Shown here: positions 51,521 to 60,704 of the stretch, one piece after another
How positions within the stretch are numbered: the stretch's first letter is position 1
Layout: the number at the start of each line of letters is the position of its first letter
Assembly: GCA_032251435.1 (NCBI GenBank)
Contig: JAVVEH010000008.1
Span: forward strand, 50,083-114,082
DNA from: JAVVEH01 sp032251435
Lineage (GTDB): Bacteria; Verrucomicrobiota; Lentisphaeria; Oligosphaerales; MVZH01
Reading direction: 5' to 3'
Length of the DNA stretch: 64,000 nucleotides
Notes under the pieces: model-generated
Seen by the model: only the letters and a program-made list of their open reading frames with translations
Told to the model about the DNA's origin: nothing
The model's database searches: none
Translations under genes and position numbers: made by a program

Positions 51521-53257
51521 ATGATCACCTATCCTTTAGCCGCCTTAGCCTTGATCGGACTGCCTCTGGCCGTCGCCATCTACGCGCTGCATAACCGCTA
51601 CCGGCGGATGCCGGTCTCCAGTCTGATGCTGTGGCGGCAATTGCGGAAAGCCGCGCCCGGCGGCGTGGTTGTCCAACGCGTGGTATTCCCGCTTTTACTG
51701 TTGCTTGAACTGCTGGCGCTCTTGCTGATCGCGCTGGCGGCTTTGGATCCGCGCTGGCAAAGCTGGCGGCGGCAACGGCCAATCACCATTATACTGGACA
51801 ACTCGGCGTCCATGCTCTTTGCTCAAGAAGGTGGCGGGCAGACGTTGGCCACGGCCCGCGCCGCTCTCCGGCGGCGGATAAAAGAGGGGAACTATTCTCC
51901 CGTGAGACTAATCCTGGCGGATGACACACCCATCCCCGTCAGTCCCCGGGAAACCGCTCATTTTCTGACCACCGGAAATCTATCTGTGTGGGACGGGTCA
52001 AGTTCCCGGAGCGACATCAAGGCGGCGGTTCACCGGGCCTTGGCCAGCGGTGAGGATCCCGCCGCCCTGCTTGTCATCGCCGATCACGCCCCGCCCCCGG
52101 GCGACGCGGACTTCGCGGCGATTCACTGGCTGGCGTTCGGACATCCAAGTCCCAACATCGGTTTTATTGACGCGCGGCGGGCTGACAGCCGCGGGTCATC
52201 TCAATGCGCCTTGACGGTTTTAAATCACACCCCGATCCGCCAGGTCGTCCCGGTTGTCTTAACCAATGGCGATCACCAGGAAACCCGAACGGTCGACCTT
52301 GCACCGGGCGCCGCCCGGCGGTTCACGGTTTCGTTAAAAGATGCCAAAGCCCCCCTCACCGCCCGGTTGCCCGACGACGCCTTCGCTCTGGATAATCACG
52401 TGATCTTATTACCTGCTGCCCCGCGGCCCGTCCGCGTCATTGTGGCCGTTGGCAATCCGGTGTCGCGCCCCTTGGTGGAACGGGCGGTTGAAGCCACCGG
52501 TTTAGCCCAGCCCGCGGTCGCCCAGCCGGATCTGGTGATCACGGATCAACCCGACCGCGCGGTGCCCGCCGGGTGCTGGCGTTTCGACATGATCTCCCCC
52601 GCTGAACCCAAATCCCTCGCCGGGCCCTTTTTCGCGGATTCCGCGCATCCCTTATTGGATGGCGTGAGTCTCCGCGGCGTGATCTGGGGCGCCCGGCCGG
52701 GCGCCATTCTACCGGGCGATCCTGTCGTCACCAGCGCCGCCACAAGCCTTTTGTCTGAGACCCGGAGAAGTGACGGATCCATGGCCTTCCACATGCAGTT
52801 CTCTCCCAGCGTGTCAACCCTCCAGCTTTCCCCCTCCTGGCCCACCCTGTTCCATAACCTCCTGACCCTGCGCGGAAACCACTTGCCGGGGTTCACCGCC
52901 ACCAATATCCGGGCGGGAGGGCGGTTACGCGGAGCGTGTCCTGAAGACGTGGAAACCCCCAGTCTTCAATTGCCCGACCAAACGGACGCGCCCCTGGCGC
53001 CCGGCCGGTTTGATTTACCCGTCCGCCAACCCGGCATCTACCGCCTGCGGGCGGGTTCCTTCGCGCGGTCCGCGGCGGTGAATTTCCTCAACGCTGAAGA
53101 ATCCGATCCCCGAAACCGCCTCACGGCTGAATTCGGTCACCAGGAAAATCTCGAACGCCGTCATCACACCTTGACATCCGCCACGCCGGGTTTGAGTCTC
53201 GCCGCGCTCGCCATCCTCCTCGTCCATCAGTATTTAACGCGCAAACGAGGAGGTTGA
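51521..53257 (+). CDS. BatA-like VWA membrane protein
   Basis: A 578-aa protein with a BatA N-terminal domain: membrane helices near 1-22 and 53-80 with the connecting RMPVSSLMLWRQLRKA. Then comes a VWA domain with the MIDAS start TIILDNSASMLF (D-x-S-x-S). The middle and C-terminal regions are a beta-rich exported part, and a final helix near 555-575 re-enters the membrane. With DUF58 and MoxR it forms the classic Bat/MoxR set. The stop is 2 nt before the next gene, which has AGGAGG over the stop. Confidence 0.88.
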   Translation: MITYPLAALALIGLPLAVAIYALHNRYRRMPVSSLMLWRQLRKAAPGGVVVQRVVFPLLLLLELLALLLIALAALDPRWQSWRRQRPITIILDNSASMLFAQEGGGQTLATARAALRRRIKEGNYSPVRLILADDTPIPVSPRETAHFLTTGNLSVWDGSSSRSDIKAAVHRALASGEDPAALLVIADHAPPPGDADFAAIHWLAFGHPSPNIGFIDARRADSRGSSQCALTVLNHTPIRQVVPVVLTNGDHQETRTVDLAPGAARRFTVSLKDAKAPLTARLPDDAFALDNHVILLPAAPRPVRVIVAVGNPVSRPLVERAVEATGLAQPAVAQPDLVITDQPDRAVPAGCWRFDMISPAEPKSLAGPFFADSAHPLLDGVSLRGVIWGARPGAILPGDPVVTSAATSLLSETRRSDGSMAFHMQFSPSVSTLQLSPSWPTLFHNLLTLRGNHLPGFTATNIRAGGRLRGACPEDVETPSLQLPDQTDAPLAPGRFDLPVRQPGIYRLRAGSFARSAAVNFLNAEESDPRNRLTAEFGHQENLERRHHTLTSATPGLSLAALAILLVHQYLTRKRGG

Positions 53258-53259
53258 TC

Positions 53260-56058
53260 ATGCTGTTTAACCACCCCATTTTTTTATTGCTTTTTCTGCC
53301 GCTGGGCGCCGCCTTGTTTGTCTGGCCGCCGCCGACGGGGCGGCTGCGGGTCCTGCGGGCGGTGACATGGGTCATGCTGGTGTTGACCCTCGCCGGACTC
53401 ACTGTCAAATTTCCCCAGGCGGCGGGAACCTTTGTCTTAGTCGCTGACCGCAGTGACTCCATGCCTCCGGGCGCGGACGCGGCCATTACCGAAACCGCGG
53501 GCATTATTCAACGGGAATTAGATGATAATCAACGGTTTGGCCTGGTGACTTTCGGGGCGAGGCCAGCCATTGAAGCCTATCCGGAGAGTTCCTGGAGTGG
53601 CGCATTAGAAAAAGTGGTGGGGTCCGGGCAATCCGATTTGAACGCCGCCCTGCGAACGGCTGTGGGACTGATTCCGGAAGACTCCACGGGCCGGATACTC
53701 GTGCTTGGCGACGGCAAATGGACAGGCGCGAATCCCGCTGAAGCCGCGGGCGCCGCCGCGTTGCGGAATATTCCCATTGATATCCGCCTGTTGGAACGCG
53801 GAGCGGCGCCGGACACGGCCGTCATCACGCTCTCGGCGCCATCCCAAGTCTCAACCGGGGAATCGTTTCTCATTCACGCCTGGGTCGGCTCGGACTTGGC
53901 CCGTCCCGCCATCTGCTCCCTGTCCCGGGACGGCGAGGTGATCGCCACGGTCAAAAAAGATCTGGCGGCGGGCAAAACGCGGGTGACCTTCCGTGACCGG
54001 CTCGTCAACCCCGGCGCCGCCGCCTACACGTTCCGGGTGACCACTGAGGAGGAAGATCCCATGCCGCAAAACAACGCCGCCCGCTTTATTGTGGGCGCGG
54101 CGGGAAAATTGCCGGTGTTACTGGTCAGTGACACGCCGGGAGGCGGGTTGCAACGCTTGCTTAACCATACCGCCACCGCCTGCGTCCGCCGGGCGCCGGC
54201 GGATTGCGTGTGGGATCTGACCTCGCTGGCTGATTTCTCGGCGGTCATTCTTGAGAATGTCCGCGCTGACGCCATTGGCCACCGGGGCATGAGCCTGCTG
54301 GCCGACTGGGTGGAATCCACCGGCCGCGGACTCATGATCACCGGTGGAAAACACGCCTACGGCATGGGCGGATACTTCAAATCCCCTTTGGAACGGATCA
54401 TGCCCGTCTCCATGGAGCTGCGTCAGGAACACCGGAAACTATCCATGGCCATGGTCGCGGTGCTCGATCGGTCCGGCAGCATGGCGGCGACAGTCGCCGG
54501 CGGAAAAACAAAAATGGACCTCGCCAACATCGGCACTGTGGAAGTGTTGGATCTGCTGTCGGATATGGATGAGTACGGGGTCATCGCCGTTGACAGCGCC
54601 CCGCACATTATCCTGCCCATTCAGCCCATTCCCTCCGCCCGCGGCGCCCGGGGAAAACTCTTGAGAATGGAATCCACCGGCGGCGGCATCTATGTCTATG
54701 AGGCGTTGAAGGCCGCGTCCTCAATGATCGCTAAATCGTCCCGCAGCACCCGCCATATCATCCTGTTCACTGACGCCGCTGACACCGAGCAACCCGGTGA
54801 CTACGTGAAGCTGTTGGAAAAATGCCGTGCGGCGGGCATCACGGTCAGTGTGATCGCGCTCGGAACGGAGCGTGATTCAGACGCGGAACTATGCAGAGAC
54901 ATCGCCAAACGCGGCGGTGGAAACAGTTACTTTACGACCGACGCCACCCAGATTCCCCGACTGTTCGCTCAAGACACCTTCACCGTCGCCCGCAGCACCT
55001 TTGTGGAGGAAAGCAGCGAGATGAAATATCTGCCGTCTTTGTCCACGCTTACCGAAAGCCAACAGTTCACCGGCTCATTCACCGTTGGCGGCTATAATTT
55101 GTGCTATGCCAAACCCCAGTCCCTCACGGGCGCGGTCAGTCTGGACGAGTTTGACGCGCCGTTCACCAGCTGGTGGCAGGCGGGAGCCGGCCGGGTGCTT
55201 TGCCATATGGGCGAAGTGGACGGAAAATTTACCGGACCGCTAAAAAACCGTCCGGAATATCCGTCCATGCTCACCTCGTTTGTCAATTGGACGACGGGCG
55301 GCAACTCGCCGTTGCCCGATGGTTGCGTGTTGACCCAGAAGATTGTCCGTGGCATCTGCCGGATCGAGCTGCATTTGGATCCGGATACCGTCAGCGGGTT
55401 TTCCGCCCGTCCCCCCAAGCTGTCGCTTCTGCGCACGGATCCCGGGGGGAATTCCCTTGTGGAAGAGCATCGATTTGAATGGAGCTCTGTCGCCAGTTTA
55501 AGCGTGGACATTCCGCTTTCCGGCGGCGAAGTGGTTCAGGCGGCGGCGCATTTGGATTCAAGCCGCGGGCCGGTCACACTGCCCCCGGCTTGTCTGCCTT
55601 ATTCACCGGAATACGCGCCCGGCATCCGCCAGACGGGTGGCGAGGCGCTGCGTGAGCTGGCCGCCGCGACCGGTGGCGTGGAACGGATCTCTCTGAAAGA
55701 CCTGGAGGAGACGATTCCAGTCACGTGGGCGTTTGTGACGCTGACCCCTTGGCTGTGCGCTCTCGCCGCCCTCACCTTTCTCGTGGAAATTTTTGACCGC
55801 CGTGTCGGTTTGGGGGTTATTCCAGCTCCGTGGCGGAAACGGACGACCGGGAAGGCCCAGATGGGCGCCACGCCGAAAACAAACCGGCGCGGCGCCCGCG
55901 GTGCGGAACCCGCGGCGGCGCCTGTTCAGCCCGCCCCCGGTACCGCCCCGTCCAAACCCGCTCCGCCCGCCCCCTCCGCCAACGCCGACGGCGGCCTGGC
56001 CAGCGCTCTGAAAAAGGCTGACCGGCGGGCGCGCAATCGCTTAAAGCGGGATCACTAA
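53260..56058 (+). CDS. Double-VWA membrane protein
   Basis: About 932 aa. N-terminal helices lie near 5-20 and 35-50. The first VWA begins VLVADRSDSMPPG and the second, near residue 410, VLDRSGSMAATV; both keep D-x-S-x-S metal motifs. The region between (about 290-390) includes LLVSDTPGGGLQRLL and MITGGKHAYGMGGY, resembling the glutamine-amidotransferase-like fold fused to VWA in relatives. A helix near 835-850 and a Pro/Ala-rich charged tail end the protein. ATG 53260 has AGGAGG 6 nt upstream; the TTG at 53254 is not used. Confidence 0.9.
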   Translation: MLFNHPIFLLLFLPLGAALFVWPPPTGRLRVLRAVTWVMLVLTLAGLTVKFPQAAGTFVLVADRSDSMPPGADAAITETAGIIQRELDDNQRFGLVTFGARPAIEAYPESSWSGALEKVVGSGQSDLNAALRTAVGLIPEDSTGRILVLGDGKWTGANPAEAAGAAALRNIPIDIRLLERGAAPDTAVITLSAPSQVSTGESFLIHAWVGSDLARPAICSLSRDGEVIATVKKDLAAGKTRVTFRDRLVNPGAAAYTFRVTTEEEDPMPQNNAARFIVGAAGKLPVLLVSDTPGGGLQRLLNHTATACVRRAPADCVWDLTSLADFSAVILENVRADAIGHRGMSLLADWVESTGRGLMITGGKHAYGMGGYFKSPLERIMPVSMELRQEHRKLSMAMVAVLDRSGSMAATVAGGKTKMDLANIGTVEVLDLLSDMDEYGVIAVDSAPHIILPIQPIPSARGARGKLLRMESTGGGIYVYEALKAASSMIAKSSRSTRHIILFTDAADTEQPGDYVKLLEKCRAAGITVSVIALGTERDSDAELCRDIAKRGGGNSYFTTDATQIPRLFAQDTFTVARSTFVEESSEMKYLPSLSTLTESQQFTGSFTVGGYNLCYAKPQSLTGAVSLDEFDAPFTSWWQAGAGRVLCHMGEVDGKFTGPLKNRPEYPSMLTSFVNWTTGGNSPLPDGCVLTQKIVRGICRIELHLDPDTVSGFSARPPKLSLLRTDPGGNSLVEEHRFEWSSVASLSVDIPLSGGEVVQAAAHLDSSRGPVTLPPACLPYSPEYAPGIRQTGGEALRELAAATGGVERISLKDLEETIPVTWAFVTLTPWLCALAALTFLVEIFDRRVGLGVIPAPWRKRTTGKAQMGATPKTNRRGARGAEPAAAPVQPAPGTAPSKPAPPAPSANADGGLASALKKADRRARNRLKRDH

Positions 56059-56064
56059 AAACGA

Positions 56065-57273
56065 CTAGTCGATTACGTTCGGCCGGGCGCGGATTATTTT
56101 GGTGGTGTCACCAACGTAGTCGATGGCCGCCGCATCCAACTCCGCGGGCCAGAGCCACGCGCTTCCCCGCGGCGCGGTGTATTCCCCTTCCGGACACCGC
56201 AAAACCGCTTCCCCGTCTAACACCAGCAGAATAGAGACCGCCCCGTCAGAGGCGTAGCCGCGGGAAACACCCGCCCCGTGTGTGTACACCTCAACCTGGA
56301 ATTCAGGCACCGGGACCTTGTAAACTTTTTCCCCAGCGGCCAGTGTTTCGCCTTGATTCACTTTTGGTCGCCCCATCTCACAGGTGATCATCTCCACCAG
56401 CGCCTCCCGGTCGATGAACTTGGGAGTCAAGCCAGCGCGGACAACATTATCCGAACTGGCCATACATTCCACAATTGTCCCCTTCAGGTACGCGTGCGGC
56501 TCGTTCGGCCCCAGAAACACCCCTTCCTCGGCGCCAATGTCAACCACATTGAGAAAAAACGCCGACAACAGTCCCCGATCGCCCGGATAGAATTCCGCCA
56601 ACCGCGTGAACCATTCATCCGCTGAATTCCGCGGCACCGCCACGGAAACCGCTTTCTCAAGTTCGGCCAGAGTCGCCGCGACCTCCGCGTCAGAGGCGGA
56701 AAACAGCCGTCCGTAAAGCGCCCGCAACCAGTCTTTTCCCCCCGTCCGCTCATTCGCTCCGGCATCGCCTAGGAAACTTTTCAACGCCGGCAACCGGTCG
56801 ATATCCGCGCTGATGTCAGCCGCTGGGCGGAACTGGCAAAAAGCGGTCATCCCCGTGATCCCGATGGCGATTTCCGGTTTATGATTGGCATCCGGATAGT
56901 GCTCCGGATCCCGGGCGTGCAACTCCGCGGCCCGGTTTAAATCGGGGTGGGCTTGGATGGATAACGGCTGGTCGCAGTCCAGAATTTTCAACAGAAAGGG
57001 TAAGCTGTCAAACCCGGCGGCCAGCACCCGGTCGCCAAGAATCGCCCGCTGATTCACGGCAATGAGTTTATCCAAGGGAATTTTCTCCCCGTCAAGCATC
57101 GCCAGGGCGGGAAGCTTCGGATGCGCCCCGATCCACAATTCCGCGAAGGGTTCTCCCTCTTCGGCTTCCATACCGGTCAACTCGGCGATATACGGCCGGA
57201 CACCCCCGCGGGCGCGGCCGCCCCAGGGATAATGCTGAATATGACATTTTATCGGTATGAACGTGTGAAACAT
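56065..57273 (-). CDS. manA: Mannose-6-phosphate isomerase, class I
   Basis: Zinc enzyme interconverting fructose-6-P and mannose-6-P, 402 aa. It starts MFHTFIPIKCHIQHYPWGGR. SIQAHPDLNRAAEL and NHKPEIAIG contribute zinc and active-site residues, and PNEPHAYLKG is the class I signature. The long insert near 150-250 and the C-terminal cupin (VSRGYASDGAVSILLVLDGEAVL) are typical. ATG 57273 is preferred to the upstream in-frame start at 57336. It is convergent with the VWA gene; the palindrome CGACTAGTCG (56062-56071) overlaps its stop. Confidence 0.95.
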   Translation of the reverse strand: MFHTFIPIKCHIQHYPWGGRARGGVRPYIAELTGMEAEEGEPFAELWIGAHPKLPALAMLDGEKIPLDKLIAVNQRAILGDRVLAAGFDSLPFLLKILDCDQPLSIQAHPDLNRAAELHARDPEHYPDANHKPEIAIGITGMTAFCQFRPAADISADIDRLPALKSFLGDAGANERTGGKDWLRALYGRLFSASDAEVAATLAELEKAVSVAVPRNSADEWFTRLAEFYPGDRGLLSAFFLNVVDIGAEEGVFLGPNEPHAYLKGTIVECMASSDNVVRAGLTPKFIDREALVEMITCEMGRPKVNQGETLAAGEKVYKVPVPEFQVEVYTHGAGVSRGYASDGAVSILLVLDGEAVLRCPEGEYTAPRGSAWLWPAELDAAAIDYVGDTTKIIRARPNVID

Positions 57274-57390
57274 CGGTGAATCTCTCTTGTTTTGCCAGCG
57301 CTGAAAAAATGATCTGTTACTATAACACACTTCCATGATTCAGCCGACATGTCATTTGCCATTTGGCGGACAAGCGTCTATCTTAAGGGC

Positions 57391-58341
57391 ATGAAAAATC
57401 ACATAAAAATTGGCGTGAGCGCGTGTCTGTTAGGTGAAAACGTCCGCTATGACGGCGGCCATAAACGGGATCGCTATTTAACCGATGTTCTCAGCGATTA
57501 TTTTGACTATGTTCCGGTGTGCCCGGAAGTCGAATGCGGATTGCCCGTTCCGAGAGAATCCATGCGCTTAACCGGTGATCCCCAGGCCCCCCGGTTGACG
57601 ACGAACCGAACGAAACGGGATTTGACTGAACAGATGCAAGCCTGGGCCCGCCCGAAGGTCGCGGAATTAGAGAAAGAGAATCTTTGCGGATTCATTTTTA
57701 AGAGCAATTCCCCCAGCAGCGGTATGGAACGGGTCAAAGTGTATTCAGATTCCGGCATGGCTGAAAAAACCGGTGTGGGTCTCTTCGCCCGGATCTTCAT
57801 GGACCATTTTCCCGACCTGCCCTGTGAAGAAGAGGGCCGGTTAAATGACTCGGCGCTCCGGGAAAATTTTATTGAACGCGTCTTCGCGCTGCACGCGTGG
57901 AAAGAATCCGTGCTTCAGACACCGACTCGCAAGGGGCTCTCCGATTTTCAGGCGCGGATGAAACTGTCCCTGATGGCCCACAGCCCGCGGGGAGCGACCG
58001 CGCTGGGCCGGATCGCCGCCCGGGGAAAAGACAGTGACCTGTCCGCGGACATCGCGGAATACGGAACCATGCTCATGACCGTGATGAGGCTGATAGCGAC
58101 CCCGAAAAAACACACCAATGTGCTCCATCACGCGATGGGTTATTTTAAGAAAATGATCACCGCGGACGAAAAAGTCGAACTTTTGGACGTGATTGAGTCG
58201 TTTCACCAGGGCCTCACTCCCCTCATTGTGCCGATAACCTTAATCAAGCACTACGCCCGAAAATATGAGACCCCCTACCTGCGGGACCAAGACTACCTGA
58301 ACCCCCATCCCGCTGAGTTAAAGCTGCGCAATCACTGCTGA
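57391..58341 (+). CDS. DUF523-DUF1722 fusion protein
   Basis: About 316 aa. The N-terminal DUF523 domain (related to thiouracil desulfurase TudS) has VSACLLGENVRYDGGHK and VCPEVECGLPVPRE. The third conserved position, usually SPSCG in the family, reads NSPSSG here. The C-terminal DUF1722 domain (about 175-310) includes LMAHSPRGATALGRIAA and LHHAMGYFKKMITADEK. DUF523 proteins bind a [4Fe-4S] cluster through three Cys; here only two are in the usual places, plus an extra Cys in VECG. ATG 57391 is preferred to 57349, which lacks a ribosome site. Confidence 0.85.
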   Translation: MKNHIKIGVSACLLGENVRYDGGHKRDRYLTDVLSDYFDYVPVCPEVECGLPVPRESMRLTGDPQAPRLTTNRTKRDLTEQMQAWARPKVAELEKENLCGFIFKSNSPSSGMERVKVYSDSGMAEKTGVGLFARIFMDHFPDLPCEEEGRLNDSALRENFIERVFALHAWKESVLQTPTRKGLSDFQARMKLSLMAHSPRGATALGRIAARGKDSDLSADIAEYGTMLMTVMRLIATPKKHTNVLHHAMGYFKKMITADEKVELLDVIESFHQGLTPLIVPITLIKHYARKYETPYLRDQDYLNPHPAELKLRNHC

Positions 58342-58437
58342 CCTGAATGATCGCCACGGCGACAATCAACCAGACCGGGCGAACGTCCCCCCCCTGTCCG
58401 CGGATTGCGCGGACGGGCTTTGGAACTACCTTACAAC

Positions 58438-59616
58438 ATGAGTAAACCACCGACAATTTGGATCCTGGCCGGGGAGGCGTCCGGTGATTTATACGGGGGG
58501 CGCCTGGCCGTGGAATTAAAGCGGTTATCCCCGGACATAACCGTCAAAGGCATGGGGATGGGCGCCATGCGGAAGGCCGGTGTGGATCTCCTGGTGGATT
58601 CCAGCGATCTGGGGGTTATCGGCTTTGTGGAGGTGTTTAAGCGTCTCCCCGCTTTTTTCAAGATTTTCAAGGGCTTGGTGAGACAAGCGGAGAAAGAGCG
58701 GCCGGACTGTGTGGTGATGGTGGATTACCCCGGTTTTAATCTGCGTTTCGCGAAACAAATGCACCGACGGGGGATTCCGGTCGTTTACTACATCAGCCCG
58801 CAAGTCTGGATATGGGGTAAAAAGCGCATTCCCAAAATCGCCGCCTGGTGTGACAAAGTCCTGGCCATATTTCCGTTTGAACCCGCCGTGTATGACGGCA
58901 CGGGTCTCGATGTCCAATTCGTCGGCCATCCTTTGGTTGACATCATCGACGGGAAAAAGGACGCGTCTATCCAGCGCGACCCCAATCTTCTGCTACTGCT
59001 GCCGGGCAGCCGCCGTCAGGAGATTCTCCGTCTTCTGCCGCCCATCGCGGAGACCGCGGCCAGGCTCAGCCGAGACCATCCGAAGCGTTGTTTCGCACTG
59101 CCCGTCCCCTCCCCCGAAATCAGGGACCTGGTCGCCGACACTCTCGCGGATCTGCGGGACAAGAACCCGTCGATTCCGGACGTGACCATTGTCGAGGGCG
59201 ACGCGTCCAGTTGGTTTCAAAAAGCGGACGCCGGCCTGGCCACCAGTGGCACGGTCACCATGGAAGCGGCCATTTACGGACTGCCCCTGGTTTCCATTTA
59301 TAAAGTCTCCGCCTGGAATTACGCCATCGGCAAACTGTTAATTAAACTGGATTATTTCACCATTGTCAACCTGGTCGCCGGGAAGCGTGTGTTTGACGAA
59401 TTTTTGCAGGGTGACGTGCGGGCGGATGTCCTCGCGCCCGCCGTGGAAGCCATCTTGACCCGTGGCGAACGGCGGGATGAAGTCATGCAGGGCATCGCGG
59501 ATTGCGTCGCCGCGTTGGGCGGTGGCCGCGGCAGCTGTGAACGCGCGGCCCGCGAAGCGCTGAAGACTGCGACATCCGCGGGCAGGCCACGCCGGGAGAC
59601 GTGTCCTACGGGGTGA
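58438..59616 (+). CDS. lpxB: Lipid-A-disaccharide synthase LpxB
   Basis: Glycosyltransferase of lipid A synthesis, 392 aa. It joins UDP-diacylglucosamine and lipid X at the inner membrane. It starts MSKPPTIWILAGEASGDLYGGRL. Other signatures are VMVDYPGFNLRFAKQ, VYYISPQVWIWGKKRI, FVGHPLVD, LLPGSRRQEI and ATSGTVTMEAAIYGLPLV. ATG 58438 gives the standard N terminus; the ORF extends to 58405. The stop overlaps the convergent PHP gene's end by 11 nt. It shows that the organism makes lipid A. Confidence 0.96.
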   Translation: MSKPPTIWILAGEASGDLYGGRLAVELKRLSPDITVKGMGMGAMRKAGVDLLVDSSDLGVIGFVEVFKRLPAFFKIFKGLVRQAEKERPDCVVMVDYPGFNLRFAKQMHRRGIPVVYYISPQVWIWGKKRIPKIAAWCDKVLAIFPFEPAVYDGTGLDVQFVGHPLVDIIDGKKDASIQRDPNLLLLLPGSRRQEILRLLPPIAETAARLSRDHPKRCFALPVPSPEIRDLVADTLADLRDKNPSIPDVTIVEGDASSWFQKADAGLATSGTVTMEAAIYGLPLVSIYKVSAWNYAIGKLLIKLDYFTIVNLVAGKRVFDEFLQGDVRADVLAPAVEAILTRGERRDEVMQGIADCVAALGGGRGSCERAAREALKTATSAGRPRRETCPTG

Positions 59617-60481
59617 ACAGGGAGTTGGTCCAGGCTTTTTTGCCGGTGCTGTCTTCGACCTCAAGATAAGCATACTGCCAGTCCGGGGGAACTTCCAGAG
59701 TAAAGCTCTCAAAAAGTTCACCGTCGAAAGTGCCCGCGCGTCTGCCATTGGCTCCGGGGCCGACCAGTCGGGCTAACTGGACGGGGGAGGACTTCACATG
59801 AAGGACATCTCCTTCCAGGCGAAGATCGTAGAGTTCCGGCCCGCGGCTTGAATAGAAATTGCCCTGGCGAATGGCCCGGGTGATTTCAGCGGTTGTGCGG
59901 ACCGGGGCATTAATCATGATCCAGCCGCCGTTCCATCCTGGATGTTCAGGACGCAGGTGCGCGTCGTCAACGGCCAGTCCCAGCGTCGTTGGTTTTTTCA
60001 TCAAGGTCGCATCCCAATGGGTTCTGCCATCGCTTTTACCATTCAGCCAGTGACAGACATGGTTGTAAATTTCCACGCCGTCGAGCGCCCAGCGAACACC
60101 GTCATCCAAGGCGTTCCCGGACCAGTAGGGGTGGGCGAGAATGGTGATGGCGCCCTGCTTGATCGCCGCCTTCAGGCCAGCTTCAAACCCGTCTTCCCGG
60201 CGGATGCCTTCAACCTTTCCCAGGCAGACGACATGAAAATACGCCCCGGTGGCATCATTCCCGTCCAACTCGATGCCGTCGAGCCACAGCAATGGATATG
60301 TCTCCGGATCGCCACCGACATCCGAGGGAACCCAATGATCGGTGCGGAAAAGGAAATCGTATCCGGCCGAGGCGTAAAGCTCGGCCAGTTCAGAGAAGGT
60401 TTTTCCCCCGTCGGAAGCGGTGCTGTGCAGGTGTGTGTTACCCTTGAACCACTGTCCTGATGTATTGTAGCGAAATGGCAT
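59606..60481 (-). CDS. PHP-domain metal hydrolase
   Basis: A 291-aa PHP-superfamily protein. Metal motifs are KGNTHLHSTASDG (HxH), FRTDHWVP (TDH), ITILAHPYWS, VEIYNHVCH and LAVDDAHL (DxH), a full set for a trinuclear metal site. The C-terminal part is a beta-rich domain that ends near an Ig-like strand. The substrate is unknown; PHP enzymes act on phosphoesters such as nucleotides or histidinol-P. ATG 60481 has AAGGA upstream. It follows a region with a long palindromic repeat. Confidence 0.9.
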   Translation of the reverse strand: MPFRYNTSGQWFKGNTHLHSTASDGGKTFSELAELYASAGYDFLFRTDHWVPSDVGGDPETYPLLWLDGIELDGNDATGAYFHVVCLGKVEGIRREDGFEAGLKAAIKQGAITILAHPYWSGNALDDGVRWALDGVEIYNHVCHWLNGKSDGRTHWDATLMKKPTTLGLAVDDAHLRPEHPGWNGGWIMINAPVRTTAEITRAIRQGNFYSSRGPELYDLRLEGDVLHVKSSPVQLARLVGPGANGRRAGTFDGELFESFTLEVPPDWQYAYLEVEDSTGKKAWTNSLFTP

Positions 60482-60635
60482 AGGCGAGTATTCCTTTTGA
60501 TGGGTCATTGGGTGGTCATTGGGATGCCAGCCAGCGGTTCACCCGGGTTTTGTCTTCCTCGTCCCGATCGGCCAGGCTGTTCAGTCCGCCTTAACTTACT
60601 GCCATTCAGGGCTGACCCGGTGCCCCTTCTGACAA

Positions 60636-60696
60636 GGTAGCGCGGACATTCCTGTCTGCGAAAGAAAAGACCACAGGCAGGAATGTCTGTGCTACC
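60636..60696. repeat. 61-bp long-hairpin intergenic repeat
   Basis: Left arm 60636-60658 and right arm 60674-60696 are inverted 23-mers that match at 20 of 23 positions; all three differences are transitions that leave G-U pairs in RNA. The core GACATTCCTG appears in each arm. The 15-nt loop is purine-rich. This form (GGTAGCGCGGACATTCCTG...) recalls repeats I have seen scattered in PVC genomes, which is memory and not a search. It lies 8 nt past the stop of the 226-aa gene and could also help end transcription. The rest of 60482-60704 shows nothing else. Confidence 0.75.
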
Positions 60697-60704
60697 CTTT
60701 AACT

